Shown here piece after piece: positions 31,861 to 40,456 of a stretch of 64,000 bases of DNA. The notes beneath the pieces are model-generated. The model did not search any database, was not told the origin of the DNA, and was given only the letters and a program-made list of their open reading frames with translations. This stretch comes from Streptomyces cyaneogriseus subsp. noncyanogenus (GTDB taxonomy: Bacteria; Actinomycetota; Actinomycetes; Streptomycetales; Streptomycetaceae): contig NZ_CP010849.1 of NCBI RefSeq assembly GCF_000931445.1, positions 6,758,001-6,822,000 of the forward strand, read 5' to 3'. A program made the position numbers and the translations under genes. How positions within the stretch are numbered: the stretch's first letter is position 1; the number at the start of each line of letters is the position of its first letter.

Positions 31861-33000
31861 TCAGGCGGGAGCGCCGGCGGCGGCGTCCGGGGCGGGCGCG
31901 GCGGCCGGGCCGGACGCCGGTGCCGCCCCTGCGGCCGGCGCGGGCCCGGCCGGCTCCGTCCGCTGCCGCGGCAGCGGCACCGGCAGCAGCGGACGCGGCC
32001 CGGACACCACCGTGTAGTCCTGCCCCAGGAACGGCGGCACGATCTCGCCGGGATCCTCGCCCAGCGCCAGCCGCACGGCCGCCCAGGGCGCGTTGACCCC
32101 GCACAGCGAGAGCTGGTGCAGCCCGCCCGCCGGGCGGGTGTTGACGTCCAGCAGGACCGGCCGGTCGCCGTACATCCGGAACTGGATGTTGGACAGGTGG
32201 TGCAGGCCGAAGCCCTCCGCGAGCCGCCGGGCCGGCTCCAGCCACCGCTCGTGCAGGGTGAAGCCCCGGCGCCGACCGTTCTTGGTGCGGCCCACCGCCA
32301 GACGGACCCGGTTGTCCCGGCCGGTGAGGCAGTCCACCGACACCTCCGGCTGCTCCAGACGCGGCATCACCAGCCAGTCGACCGGCTCCCGGGCCGCCCG
32401 CACCGCCTCCACGACGAGGTCCAGCTGCACCTGGGGACCGGGGAAGCCGGCGAGGTGGGCCACCGAGAAGGGAGAGCGGGTGATCACGCGGAAGCCCACG
32501 CCCCCGGCGCCGGACGCCGGCTTGAAGCACGCCGTGTGCCCGTGCGCCTCCAGCTCCTCCACCGCGGCGAGGAGTTCCTCGGCGGTCCGCACCCGCCACC
32601 ACGGCGGCACGGGCACGCCGATCGCCCGGGCCGCCTCGTAGGCGACCGCCTTGTCCCGGAACACCGCCACCGCCTCCGGCGGCGGGGCGAGCAGCGCCGT
32701 ACCGATCGCCTCGAACTCGGCGCGGTGGGCGACGATCGCCGCCTGGTGCAGCCGGGGCACGAACACGTCGATGCGGCGCCGTGCGCACTGCGCCAGGGCG
32801 TACTCGACGTACGCGGCCGGGGACAGGCCCTCCGGTTCCAGCTCGGCGGTGTCGGCGGCGGCCAGGACGGGGGAGTCGGGGTCACCGTGCGTGGCGTGGA
32901 TCTCGACGGCCCGGTCGCTGGGATTTCTCCGGAGCTGATCCATGAAGAACACGTTCTCCGCGTACGTGCGGTTGAGCCAGACGCGTACGCGAGAGACCAT
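31861..33000 (-). CDS. ATP-grasp domain protein
   Basis: This is a 379-residue protein. Residues 100-330 form an ATP-grasp ligase fold: R-D-K-A-V-A-Y-E-A-A-R-A-I-G-V-P-V-P, the phosphate loop A-C-F-K-P-A-S-G-A-G-G-V-G-F and the metal site L-L-D-V-N-T-R-P-A-G-G. Such enzymes join a carboxylate to an amine or thiol with ATP. The last 50 residues are Ala/Pro-rich and probably disordered. It is divergent from the phosphoesterase/PPTase pair. The substrate is unknown. Confidence 0.75.
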   Translation of the reverse strand: MVSRVRVWLNRTYAENVFFMDQLRRNPSDRAVEIHATHGDPDSPVLAAADTAELEPEGLSPAAYVEYALAQCARRRIDVFVPRLHQAAIVAHRAEFEAIGTALLAPPPEAVAVFRDKAVAYEAARAIGVPVPPWWRVRTAEELLAAVEELEAHGHTACFKPASGAGGVGFRVITRSPFSVAHLAGFPGPQVQLDLVVEAVRAAREPVDWLVMPRLEQPEVSVDCLTGRDNRVRLAVGRTKNGRRRGFTLHERWLEPARRLAEGFGLHHLSNIQFRMYGDRPVLLDVNTRPAGGLHQLSLCGVNAPWAAVRLALGEDPGEIVPPFLGQDYTVVSGPRPLLPVPLPRQRTEPAGPAPAAGAAPASGPAAAPAPDAAAGAPA

Positions 33001-33266
33001 GCAGGCCGCCTTTCACGGTATGCGGGCAGGGCGGAGCGGGCCGTGCCCGGCCAGGGGGAAGGGAAGGGACACCAAACCGCCCTCGGCGGAGGGAAGTTCG
33101 AGGCGGCGGTGTTGGGGGCGATCATACGGCTTCGTGAGCGGCCCCGCGCAACGTGCCGAACCCGCTCCGTCCCGGCCTGGCGGCGGTGCCGGGAAAGAAG
33201 ACCCTTGTCCCGCGGTCCCCGAATGTGATCTCGTGGTTCCCGACGCGCGGCGGAAGGGGGGCGGCG

Positions 33267-34121
33267 GTGGCGGCGGGTGGAGCCGGACAGCTGTGGGCCA
33301 TCAGCGACCTGCACATCAGCTACCCGGAGAACCGGGCCCTGGTCGAGAAGATGCACCCCGACTCGGACGAGGACTGGCTGCTGGTCGCCGGTGACGTGGC
33401 GGAGACCGTCGAGGACGTCCGCTGGGCCCTGGACACCCTCGCCCAGCGCTTCCGCCGGGTCGTCTGGGCCCCCGGCAACCACGAACTGTGGACCCACCCG
33501 AGCGACCCCGTCACCCTGCGCGGCGACGCCCGCTACCGGCACCTCGTCGAGGTGTGCCGGGAACTCGGCGTCACGACTCCGGAGGACCCGTACCCCGTCT
33601 GGGACGGCCCCGGCGGCCCCGCCGTCGTCGCCCCCCTGTTCCTGCTGTACGACTATTCCTTCCTGCCGGCCGGGTGCGCGACCAAGGAGCAGGGCCTGGC
33701 CTACGCGCACGGCACCGGGGTGGTGTGCAGCGACGAGTACCTGCTGCACCCCGACCCCTACCCGAGCCGCGAGGCGTGGTGCCGGGCCCGGGTCGCCGAG
33801 ACCGAACACCGGCTCGCCGGGCTCCCCGCCGACCTGCCGACGATCCTCGTCAACCACTATCCGCTGGACCGGCACCCCACCGACGTCCTGTGGTACCCCG
33901 AGTTCGCGCTGTGGTGCGGGACCCGGCTGACCGCCGACTGGCACCGCAGATTCCGCGTCGACACCATGGTCTACGGCCACCTCCACATCCCGCGGACCAC
34001 CTGGCGCGACGGCGTCCGCTTCGAGGAGGTGTCGGTGGGCTATCCCCGCGAGTGGCGCACACGGCAGCAGCCGCCGGGACGGCTGCGCCGCATCCTGCCG
34101 AGGGAGGACGAAGCCCGGTGA
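33267..34121 (+). CDS. Metallophosphoesterase
   Basis: This 284-residue protein has the full calcineurin-like metal set: I-S-D-L-H-I-S, V-A-G-D-V-A-E, A-P-G-N-H-E-L-W, V-N-H-Y-P-L-D-R-H and Y-G-H-L-H-I-P. The GTG at 33267 follows GGAAGGGGGG. Its stop overlaps the PPTase start by four bases, so the two are made together. It might hydrolyse a phosphopantetheine or nucleotide ester; the substrate is not shown by sequence. Confidence 0.85.
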   Translation: MAAGGAGQLWAISDLHISYPENRALVEKMHPDSDEDWLLVAGDVAETVEDVRWALDTLAQRFRRVVWAPGNHELWTHPSDPVTLRGDARYRHLVEVCRELGVTTPEDPYPVWDGPGGPAVVAPLFLLYDYSFLPAGCATKEQGLAYAHGTGVVCSDEYLLHPDPYPSREAWCRARVAETEHRLAGLPADLPTILVNHYPLDRHPTDVLWYPEFALWCGTRLTADWHRRFRVDTMVYGHLHIPRTTWRDGVRFEEVSVGYPREWRTRQQPPGRLRRILPREDEAR

Positions 34122-34798
34122 TCGAAGAACTGCTGCCCGGCACGGTGGTGGCCGTCGAGGTCCGCGGACACGAGGACCCCGGCCCGGCCTCCCTGTTCCC
34201 GGAGGAGGCGGAGCTGGTGGCCCGGGCCGTGGCCAAGCGCCGCCGGGAGTTCGCCGCCGTACGGGCCTGCGCCCGCCGCGCCATGGACAAGCTCGGTGTG
34301 CCGCCGCAGCCCATCCTGCCCGGCGAACGCGGGGCGCCGCGCTGGCCGTCGGGCCTGACGGGCAGCATGACCCACTGCGACGGCTACTGCGCCGCCGCCC
34401 TGGTGCGCGCCACCGATCTGGCCTCCCTCGGCATCGACGCCGAACCGGACGACACGCTGCCGGAGGGGGTCCTGGAGGCCGTGGCGCTGCCCGCGGAGGC
34501 GGAGCGGCTGCGGCGGCTGACCGCCGACCGCCCCGATCTCCACTGGGACCGGCTGCTGTTCAGCGCCAAGGAGTCCGTGTACAAGGCGTGGTTCCCGCTC
34601 ACCGGGAAGTGGCTGGACTTCTCCGAGGCCGACATCGTGATCACGGCCGACCCCGGCGAGCGGCGGCGCGGCTCCTTCCGCGCCGCTCTGCTGGTCCCCG
34701 GGCCCTGGGTGGGCGGGCGCCGCCTGACCCACTTCGACGGCCGCTGGACGGCCCGCGACGGGCTGCTGGCCACGGCGGTGGCGGTGGCGCACGACTGA
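34118..34798 (+). CDS. 4'-phosphopantetheinyl transferase, EntD/Sfp type
   Basis: This 226-residue enzyme loads acyl or peptidyl carrier proteins of secondary metabolism with phosphopantetheine from CoA. S-M-T-H-C-D-G-Y-C, G-I-D-A-E-P (Mg ligands) and F-S-A-K-E-S-V-Y-K-A-W are the three family motifs. No polyketide or peptide synthase is nearby, so it likely serves distant clusters. GTG start coupled to the phosphoesterase. Confidence 0.9.
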   Translation: MIEELLPGTVVAVEVRGHEDPGPASLFPEEAELVARAVAKRRREFAAVRACARRAMDKLGVPPQPILPGERGAPRWPSGLTGSMTHCDGYCAAALVRATDLASLGIDAEPDDTLPEGVLEAVALPAEAERLRRLTADRPDLHWDRLLFSAKESVYKAWFPLTGKWLDFSEADIVITADPGERRRGSFRAALLVPGPWVGGRRLTHFDGRWTARDGLLATAVAVAHD

Positions 34799-34848
34799 GC
34801 GCGGGCGCCCGGGCGGGCCGGGCGCCACCGCCCCGGCCACCCCTCGGG

Positions 34849-35112
34849 TCACGGCCGCGGCGGACACCAGCCGCGCACCAGGCGGAAGAACGCCTCCTCG
34901 TTGCCCGCCAGGCCCGCGGCCCGCAACGCCTCGTCCGCCTCGGCGAGCACGGCGGGCGGGACGACGGGCGACGTGACCGGCGGGCCGGCGGACGGGCCGC
35001 CGGCGCCGGGCGGCCCGTCCGCGGTGTCGAAGGCGGCCCGCACGGTGTGCAGCAGCCGCAGATAGGTCTGCACGGCCCTGCGCTCGCGGTCGGTCGGTAC
35101 GGCGGTGGTCAT
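34849..35112 (-). CDS. Hypothetical 87-residue protein
   Basis: This small protein has an N-terminal helix (R-E-R-R-A-V-Q-T-Y-L-R-L-L-H-T-V-R-A-A-F), a Gly/Pro-rich linker and a C-terminal helix (A-L-R-A-A-G-L-A-G-N-E-E-A-F-F-R-L-V-R-G-W). It lies 123 bases after the ImmA-like gene on the same strand. No family is recognised. Confidence 0.5.
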   Translation of the reverse strand: MTTAVPTDRERRAVQTYLRLLHTVRAAFDTADGPPGAGGPSAGPPVTSPVVPPAVLAEADEALRAAGLAGNEEAFFRLVRGWCPPRP

Positions 35113-35235
35113 CGGTCGGCTCTCCCCGGTCCGGCGGCACGGTCACGCGCGCCCCGTACGGCGGCTGCGCGACTCCAGCTTGCCGCCCGCCACTGACAAC
35201 GCCGCCCTGACGGCGCCGCCCGGCACCGCGCGGTG

Positions 35236-35778
35236 CTACTGCCCCAGGTACCCCAGCGACGCCTCGATCCGCCCGGCCAGCCGGTCCCGCTGCACCGGCC
35301 CGCGCAGCGACGAACCCGCCAGCCACGTCCGGCACTTGCTCGCCAGCAGCAGTCCGAAGCGTTCGGCCTCCTTCTCGTCGGCGAGTTCGAAGCGGGAGCG
35401 CGCGGCGACCGCGCGGACGGCCGCCTGGAGATCGGCGTCGTCGTGCAGCAGCCGGGCGGCGACGGCGCTGCCCTCGACGTGGTGACCGCAGTGGCCGGCC
35501 TTCATGTGCCACAGCTCGTGGCCGAGGATGACCAACTGGTGGTCGGGCGCGGTGCGTTCCTCGATCACCACCAGATCCTGGTCGGCCATGTCCAGCCAGA
35601 GCCCGCTGGCGGTCCCGGCCGGGAAGGCGGCCGTACGGAAGCGGACGGGACGACCGCGGCGCCTGCTCATCGCGTCGCAGAGCGCGGTGTACAGCTCGTC
35701 GGGCGAAGCGGGCGCGGGCAGCGTCAGCTCCCCGACCAGCTCGCCGCACAGGCGGCGCATCTCCCTGCCGATGCCCAC
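35236..35778 (-). CDS. ImmA/IrrE-like metalloprotease or toxin-type protein
   Basis: This 180-residue protein starts at GTG 35778 behind GGAGGA. I-L-G-H-E-L-W-H-M-K-A-G-H (about residue 80) is the H-E-x-x-H zinc site with a third histidine. In phages and mobile elements such proteins cut a partner XRE repressor. Here the XRE-like gene ends 14 bases upstream on the same strand, so the two form a pair, as in regulator/protease modules and some toxin-antitoxin systems. Confidence 0.7.
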   Translation of the reverse strand: MGIGREMRRLCGELVGELTLPAPASPDELYTALCDAMSRRRGRPVRFRTAAFPAGTASGLWLDMADQDLVVIEERTAPDHQLVILGHELWHMKAGHCGHHVEGSAVAARLLHDDADLQAAVRAVAARSRFELADEKEAERFGLLLASKCRTWLAGSSLRGPVQRDRLAGRIEASLGYLGQ

Positions 35779-35792
35779 ATTCCTCCCCAGGA

Positions 35793-36452
35793 TCACGACT
35801 CGGGCCGCTTGACGCTTTCCAGGAGCATGTCCAGCCACTCGGCGACCTTGTCGCGGTGCTGGTCGGTGGGTAGCTGCGCGGCCCGCCAGGCGATGCCGCG
35901 CACGCCGTGGTTCTGCAACAGCCGCTCCAGCGGGTCCGCGGCCGCCGCGGCCGCCGCCCGCTCCCGGTCGGCGAGCTTTTGCAGCAGGTCCTGCTCGGTG
36001 TGTTGCAGCGCGCTCGCCAGTGCCTCGGGGTCCTCCGCCGTCAGGAACCCGGCGTGCACGCGGAAGAAGCGCTGGATCGCGTCGCAGTGCTCCATGGTGG
36101 GGCGCCGGTCGCCGTTGATGAGGGCGCCCGCCTGCTGCCGGGACATACCAGCGCCGTCGGCTATCTCCTGCTGGGTGTACTTGCGTCCGTTGGGCTTCAG
36201 CCGGGTGCGGCGCAGCAGGTCCAGACGCTGCAGGAACCGGGCCTGCACATCGGGCTCCCCCGCCGGCCGGCCGCTCAGCAGCGCCTTCACCACCGGCTCG
36301 GGAACCCCGGAGGCGACCGACAGGCGGCCGACGTCGAAGACCTCGGTGTGCGGAATGCCGAGCCGGTCGGCGAGCGCGGTGACGCGGGCGACGACGGCCG
36401 GCAGCGCGGCCGTCGGCGTGCTGCCCGGACCCCCGAAGCCACCACCGGTCAC
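35793..36452 (-). CDS. XRE-family helix-turn-helix regulator
   Basis: This 219-residue protein starts at GTG 36452 behind GGGAG; ATG 36500 is an alternative. Residues 90-130 contain an XRE motif (Y-T-Q-Q-E-I-A-D-G-A-G-M-S-R-Q-Q-A-G-A-L-I-N-G-D-R-R-P-T). The C-terminal half is helical with an Ala-rich stretch and ends W-L-D-M-L-L-E-S. It is paired with the ImmA-like gene downstream. It probably represses its own operon; the 237-base region before the MmyB-type gene is the likely control area. Confidence 0.7.
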   Translation of the reverse strand: MTGGGFGGPGSTPTAALPAVVARVTALADRLGIPHTEVFDVGRLSVASGVPEPVVKALLSGRPAGEPDVQARFLQRLDLLRRTRLKPNGRKYTQQEIADGAGMSRQQAGALINGDRRPTMEHCDAIQRFFRVHAGFLTAEDPEALASALQHTEQDLLQKLADRERAAAAAAADPLERLLQNHGVRGIAWRAAQLPTDQHRDKVAEWLDMLLESVKRPES

Positions 36453-36689
36453 CGAAGGATCTCCCACGTCTCTCACAGGCTTCTCACAAACGCTTCTCAT
36501 AAGCGGTTGCCGTGAACTTCCCGGAGAGTAGCCCGTGGTCCGAACCGACATCCAGGTCTCGCCACAACTGTGGCCAATTCCAGCCGTCAACCGGCATGAA
36601 ATGCCACGATAGTTGACACGCCTTGCGTCGGGACAGCAGGATCGGGGCGCCGCGAGAAGGGCCGCACAGGCAAGAGGGGTGACCTCCCG

Positions 36690-37358
36690 ATGGCATTTAC
36701 CGCAGGAGGGCAGCGGCCGGCACCGCGGCCCGTCCCCGAGACTTCCGACCCGTCCGAGACCCAGGCGTACCTGCGGGACTACGCCGCCTTCCTGGAGGCC
36801 GTCCCCTTTCCGTCCTTCGTCGTCGACCACCGCTGGGACGTGGCGCTCGCCAACGGCGCCTTCCGGGCGCTCTTCGCCGGCGTCGGCCCGCATCCGACGG
36901 CCATGCCGGACGACAACTTCCTCAGATTCGTGCTGTTCCACCCGGACGCCCCCGCGATCCTCGGCGAGCACGAGCCGCGCTGGTGCCTGCCGATGCTGGC
37001 GCACTTCCGGTCCGTGCTCGAACGGCACGGCCACGACCCCGCGCTCCAGGCCATCCGCCGCGACATCGCCCAGGACCCGATCATGGAGGCCGCCTACCGC
37101 CAGGGGCTGCCGCACTGGATCACCGCGGTCGGCGAGTCCGCCGTCGAGCACGACGGCGCCGTGCGGCCGGTCCTGCACCCCGACCCGCGCTGGGGCGTGA
37201 CCGACTGCCGGGTCGTCGTCGAGACGCCCCGGTCCCTGGAGGGGCTCGGGTACATGCGTCTGACGCTGGTGCTGCGCGAGGCGCGCCGCGCACCCGCGCG
37301 GGAGCGCCGCAGACGGCGTGCCGCCTCCCACCTCAGGGTCGTCCCGCCGCCCGAGTAG
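36690..37358 (+). CDS. MmyB-type ligand-binding domain protein without DNA-binding part
   Basis: This is a 222-residue protein. Residues 30-185 match the MmyB/PAS-like ligand domain that usually sits behind an XRE domain in actinobacterial regulators (F-P-S-F-V-V-D-H-R-W-D-V-A-L-A-N-G-A-F-R, then D-N-F-L-R-F-V-L-F-H-P-D-A). The XRE part is missing. The N-terminus is a short Pro-rich stretch and the C-terminus is basic (R-E-R-R-R-R-R). It is divergent from a separate XRE gene. It may act as a stand-alone sensor or partner. Confidence 0.7.
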   Translation: MAFTAGGQRPAPRPVPETSDPSETQAYLRDYAAFLEAVPFPSFVVDHRWDVALANGAFRALFAGVGPHPTAMPDDNFLRFVLFHPDAPAILGEHEPRWCLPMLAHFRSVLERHGHDPALQAIRRDIAQDPIMEAAYRQGLPHWITAVGESAVEHDGAVRPVLHPDPRWGVTDCRVVVETPRSLEGLGYMRLTLVLREARRAPARERRRRRAASHLRVVPPPE

Positions 37359-37535
37359 GGGGCGGCCGGAGGGAGCTTTCCGGCCGTTCTCCCGCCGGGA
37401 CCGGCCGCGGCACCCCCGGCGGACGGGAGACCCGGGACGGCCCCCCTCGTCCACACGGCGAGCGGGGGCGCACCGCACTCCGCCCGCACCGCCCTACGGC
37501 CGTCCCTTCCCGCAGAAGCCCGTCACGGAGCCCGC

Positions 37536-39305
37536 ATGTCCCGCACGTTCCGCACGACCCCCGAGGGCTTCGAGCTCGACGGGCGCCCGCTGCGCATCCT
37601 GTCGGGCGCGCTGCACTACTTCCGCGTCCTTCCCGAGCAGTGGCCGCACCGTCTGGGCATGCTGCGCGCCCTGGGTCTCAACACCGTCGAGACCTACGTC
37701 CCCTGGAACTTCCACGAACGGCGTCCGGGGGAGTACGACTTCACCGGCATGGCCGACGTGGAGGCGTTCCTCCGCGCCGCCGCCGACGCCGGCCTGTACG
37801 CGATCGTGCGGCCCAGCCCCTACATCTGCGCCGAATGGGAGAACGGCGGCCTGCCCTGGTGGCTGCTCACCGACCGCGCCATGCGGCTGCGCTGCTCCGA
37901 CCCCCGCTACCTCGCCCACGTCGACCGCTGGTACGACGAACTAATCCCCCGCCTGGCCGCCCACCAGATCACCCGCGGCGGCAACGTGCTGATGATGCAG
38001 GTGGAGAACGAGTACGGCTCCTACGGCTCCGACACCGCCTATCTGCGGCATCTCGCCGACGGTCTGCGCGCACGCGGCATCGGGGTCCCGCTGTTCACCT
38101 CGGACGGCCCCGAGGACTTCATGCTCCAGGGCGGCACGCTGCCCGGCGTGCCGGCCACCGCCAACTTCGGCTCGCGGCCCGAGGACGCCTTCGCCGCACT
38201 GCGCCGCCACCGCCCCGGTGACCCGGCGATGTGCATGGAGTTGTGGTGCGGCTGGTTCGACCACTGGGGCGAGCGGCACACCGTGCGCGATCCCGCCGAC
38301 GCGGCGGACGCCCTGGAGCGGACCCTCGCCCTCGGCGCGTCCGTCAACCTCTACATGGCCCACGGCGGCACCAACTTCGGCACCTGGGCGGGCGCCAACC
38401 GCGACGGCACCGCGCACGACGGCGTCCACCAGCCCACCGTCACCTCCTACGACTACGACGCCCCGATCGACGAACGCGGCGCCCCCACCCCCAAGTTCTG
38501 GGCCTTCCGCGAGGTGCTCGCCCGGTACGCCGGTCAGGCCGGGCTGCCCGGGCCCGCCGACGTGGAGCCGCTGCCGCCGCCCCTCGACCCCGTGGCCGTC
38601 CCGGTGGACGCCGGGGTGCCGCTCCTGGACGCCCTGCCCCTGTTCGGCACGGACGAGGTGTGCTCGCCCGCGCCGCCCTCCTTCGAGGACCTCGGCGTCG
38701 GCCACGGGCTGGTCCGCTACCGCGGCCGGCTGCCGGGGCCGCGCCCGCCCCAGCCGCTCACGCTCGCCGGGCTGGGCGACCGCGCCCACGTGTACGTCGA
38801 CGGGGAGCGGGTCGCCACCGTGGCGCGCGACGACGGACGGCCGCCCGAGATCGCGGTCCCGGCGGGCGGGGCCACGCTGGACGTCCTGGTGGAGTCGATG
38901 GGCCGCACCAACTACGGACCGGCCCTCGGCGAACGCAAGGGCCTGGACGGCGTCCGGCACGGCAGCCAGTACCTGCACGACTGGCGCGCCCTGCCCGTCC
39001 CGCTGGACGGGCCGCTGCCGGACCTGCCGTGGGGCCCGGCCGCCGCCGGGGCCGGTTTCCACCGCGCCCGCCTCGACGTCGCCGAGCCCCGGGACGGCTT
39101 CCTGGCCCTGCCCGGGTGGACCAAGGGCTACGTCTGGGTCAACGGCTTCTGCCTGGGCCGCCACTGGGACCGGGGCCCGCAGCGCGCCCTGTACCTGCCC
39201 TGGCCGCTGCTGCGGGCCGGGCGCAACGAGATCGTGGTCCTCGAACTCGACGGCCGCGCCCCGGACGCCGTGATCGAGGTCCGCGGGGAGCCGGACCTCG
39301 GCTGA
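37536..39305 (+). CDS. GH35 beta-galactosidase
   Basis: This is a 589-residue cytoplasmic-type enzyme; no signal peptide is seen. The catalytic barrel has G-A-L-H-Y-F-R near residue 26, Q-V-E-N-E-Y-G-S-Y-G with the acid/base Glu near 157 and M-C-M-E-L-W-C-G-W-F-D with the nucleophile Glu near 234. C-terminal beta domains follow (L-V-R-Y-R-G-R-L-P, then L-P-G-W-T-K-G-Y-V-W-V-N). It releases terminal galactose from oligosaccharides. It stands alone; GGAG 8 bases before ATG. Confidence 0.92.
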   Translation: MSRTFRTTPEGFELDGRPLRILSGALHYFRVLPEQWPHRLGMLRALGLNTVETYVPWNFHERRPGEYDFTGMADVEAFLRAAADAGLYAIVRPSPYICAEWENGGLPWWLLTDRAMRLRCSDPRYLAHVDRWYDELIPRLAAHQITRGGNVLMMQVENEYGSYGSDTAYLRHLADGLRARGIGVPLFTSDGPEDFMLQGGTLPGVPATANFGSRPEDAFAALRRHRPGDPAMCMELWCGWFDHWGERHTVRDPADAADALERTLALGASVNLYMAHGGTNFGTWAGANRDGTAHDGVHQPTVTSYDYDAPIDERGAPTPKFWAFREVLARYAGQAGLPGPADVEPLPPPLDPVAVPVDAGVPLLDALPLFGTDEVCSPAPPSFEDLGVGHGLVRYRGRLPGPRPPQPLTLAGLGDRAHVYVDGERVATVARDDGRPPEIAVPAGGATLDVLVESMGRTNYGPALGERKGLDGVRHGSQYLHDWRALPVPLDGPLPDLPWGPAAAGAGFHRARLDVAEPRDGFLALPGWTKGYVWVNGFCLGRHWDRGPQRALYLPWPLLRAGRNEIVVLELDGRAPDAVIEVRGEPDLG

Positions 39306-39344
39306 GCGGTGGGCCGCCCGCCCGGACCGGCGCGGCCCCGCGGA

Positions 39345-40286
39345 TCACAGATCCAGCACGAGCCGCCTGCCCCGGCACCGGGAGACACAGATGAGCATGG
39401 TCTGCCCGGCCGCCCGCTCCTCCCGCGTCAGCACGGAGTCCCGGTGGTCCGGGGTGCCCTCCAGCACGTCGGTCTCACAGGTGCCGCAGGTGCCCTCGGT
39501 GCAGGAGTACAGCACCTCCACCCCGGCGGCGCGCACGGCGTCGAGGACGGAGCGGCCCGGCGGGACGGTGACGCTCCGGCCGCTGCGCGCCAGCTCGACC
39601 TCGAACTCCGCGTCCACGTCCGCTCCGGCCCGCGGCTCCTTCGGCCGGAACCGCTCCGTGCGCAGCGCCGTGGGCGGGCACCGCTCCTCGACCGCGTCGA
39701 GCAGCGGTCCGGGGCCGCAGCAGTAGACGAGCGTGCCGTCGGGGAGGCCGTCCAGCACGGAACCGAGGTCGAGCAGCCCCGTGACGTCCTGCGGGGCGAG
39801 CGTGACCCGGTCCCCGTACCGCGCCAGCTCCTCGGTGAACGCCATGGAGGCGCGGGTGCGGCCCCCGTACAGCAGCGTCCACTCGGCGCCCGCCGCCTCG
39901 GCCGCGGCCAGCATCGGCAGGATCGGGGTGATGCCGATGCCGCCGGCGACGAAGCGGTAGCGCGGGGCGGGTTCGAGCGGGAAGTGGTTGCGCGGGCCGC
40001 GCACCCGCACCGCGGCGCCCGGCTCCAGCCGGTCGTGGACGTAGGCCGATCCGCCGCGCCCGTCCGGCTCGCGCAGCACGGCGATCCGCCAGGTCTGCCG
40101 GTCGGCGGGGTCGCCGCACAGCGAGTACTGCCGCTCCAGGCCGGGCCCGAGAAGGACGTCGACATGGGCGCCCGGCTCCCAGGCGGGCAGCGCCCCGCCC
40201 CCCGCACGGCGCAGGGTGAGGGCGCGCACGCCGGCCGCGGCCGGCTCGCAGCGCTCGACGACGAGTTCGGTGTCGTACGCGGTCAT
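39345..40286 (-). CDS. vanB: VanB-like oxidoreductase (flavin, NAD and 2Fe-2S)
   Basis: This is a 313-residue class IA reductase. An FMN/FAD barrel (R-Q-Y-S-L-C-G-D-P-A-D), an NAD domain (F-V-A-G-G-I-G-I-T-P-I-L-P-M) and a plant-type ferredoxin end (S-C-T-E-G-T-C-G-T-C-E, then C-V-S-R-C) occur in the VanB order. It passes electrons to the Rieske oxygenase encoded just upstream on the same strand. The partner and the pca operon in this window favour vanillate demethylase, though other phthalate-like substrates cannot be excluded. Confidence 0.8.
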   Translation of the reverse strand: MTAYDTELVVERCEPAAAGVRALTLRRAGGGALPAWEPGAHVDVLLGPGLERQYSLCGDPADRQTWRIAVLREPDGRGGSAYVHDRLEPGAAVRVRGPRNHFPLEPAPRYRFVAGGIGITPILPMLAAAEAAGAEWTLLYGGRTRASMAFTEELARYGDRVTLAPQDVTGLLDLGSVLDGLPDGTLVYCCGPGPLLDAVEERCPPTALRTERFRPKEPRAGADVDAEFEVELARSGRSVTVPPGRSVLDAVRAAGVEVLYSCTEGTCGTCETDVLEGTPDHRDSVLTREERAAGQTMLICVSRCRGRRLVLDL

Positions 40287-40456
40287 GAACCGTCTCCTCG
40301 CGTGCGGTGTCCCCGCGGATGGGCGAGCATCCACTCCCACAGGGCGACTGGGTCCTCGGCGCTGTGCTCGGCGCCGCAGTGGCAGGTGCCGTGCAGCACG
40401 TCCGTGCCGGGCACCCAGTCGACGCGGTAGACCTCCTGTCCGGCGGGGGCGGTCAC
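40283..40456 (-). CDS. Small C-H-C motif protein between vanA and vanB
   Basis: This 57-residue protein starts at GTG overlapping the vanA stop and ends overlapping the vanB start by four bases. H-G-T-C-H-C-G-A-E-H-S lies in the middle, then W-E-W-M-L-A-H-P-R-G-H. The Cys/His arrangement could hold a metal. Perfect coupling to both neighbours argues for a real gene. It may help cluster assembly or electron transfer. No family is recognised. Confidence 0.6.
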   Translation of the reverse strand: MTAPAGQEVYRVDWVPGTDVLHGTCHCGAEHSAEDPVALWEWMLAHPRGHRTRGDGS

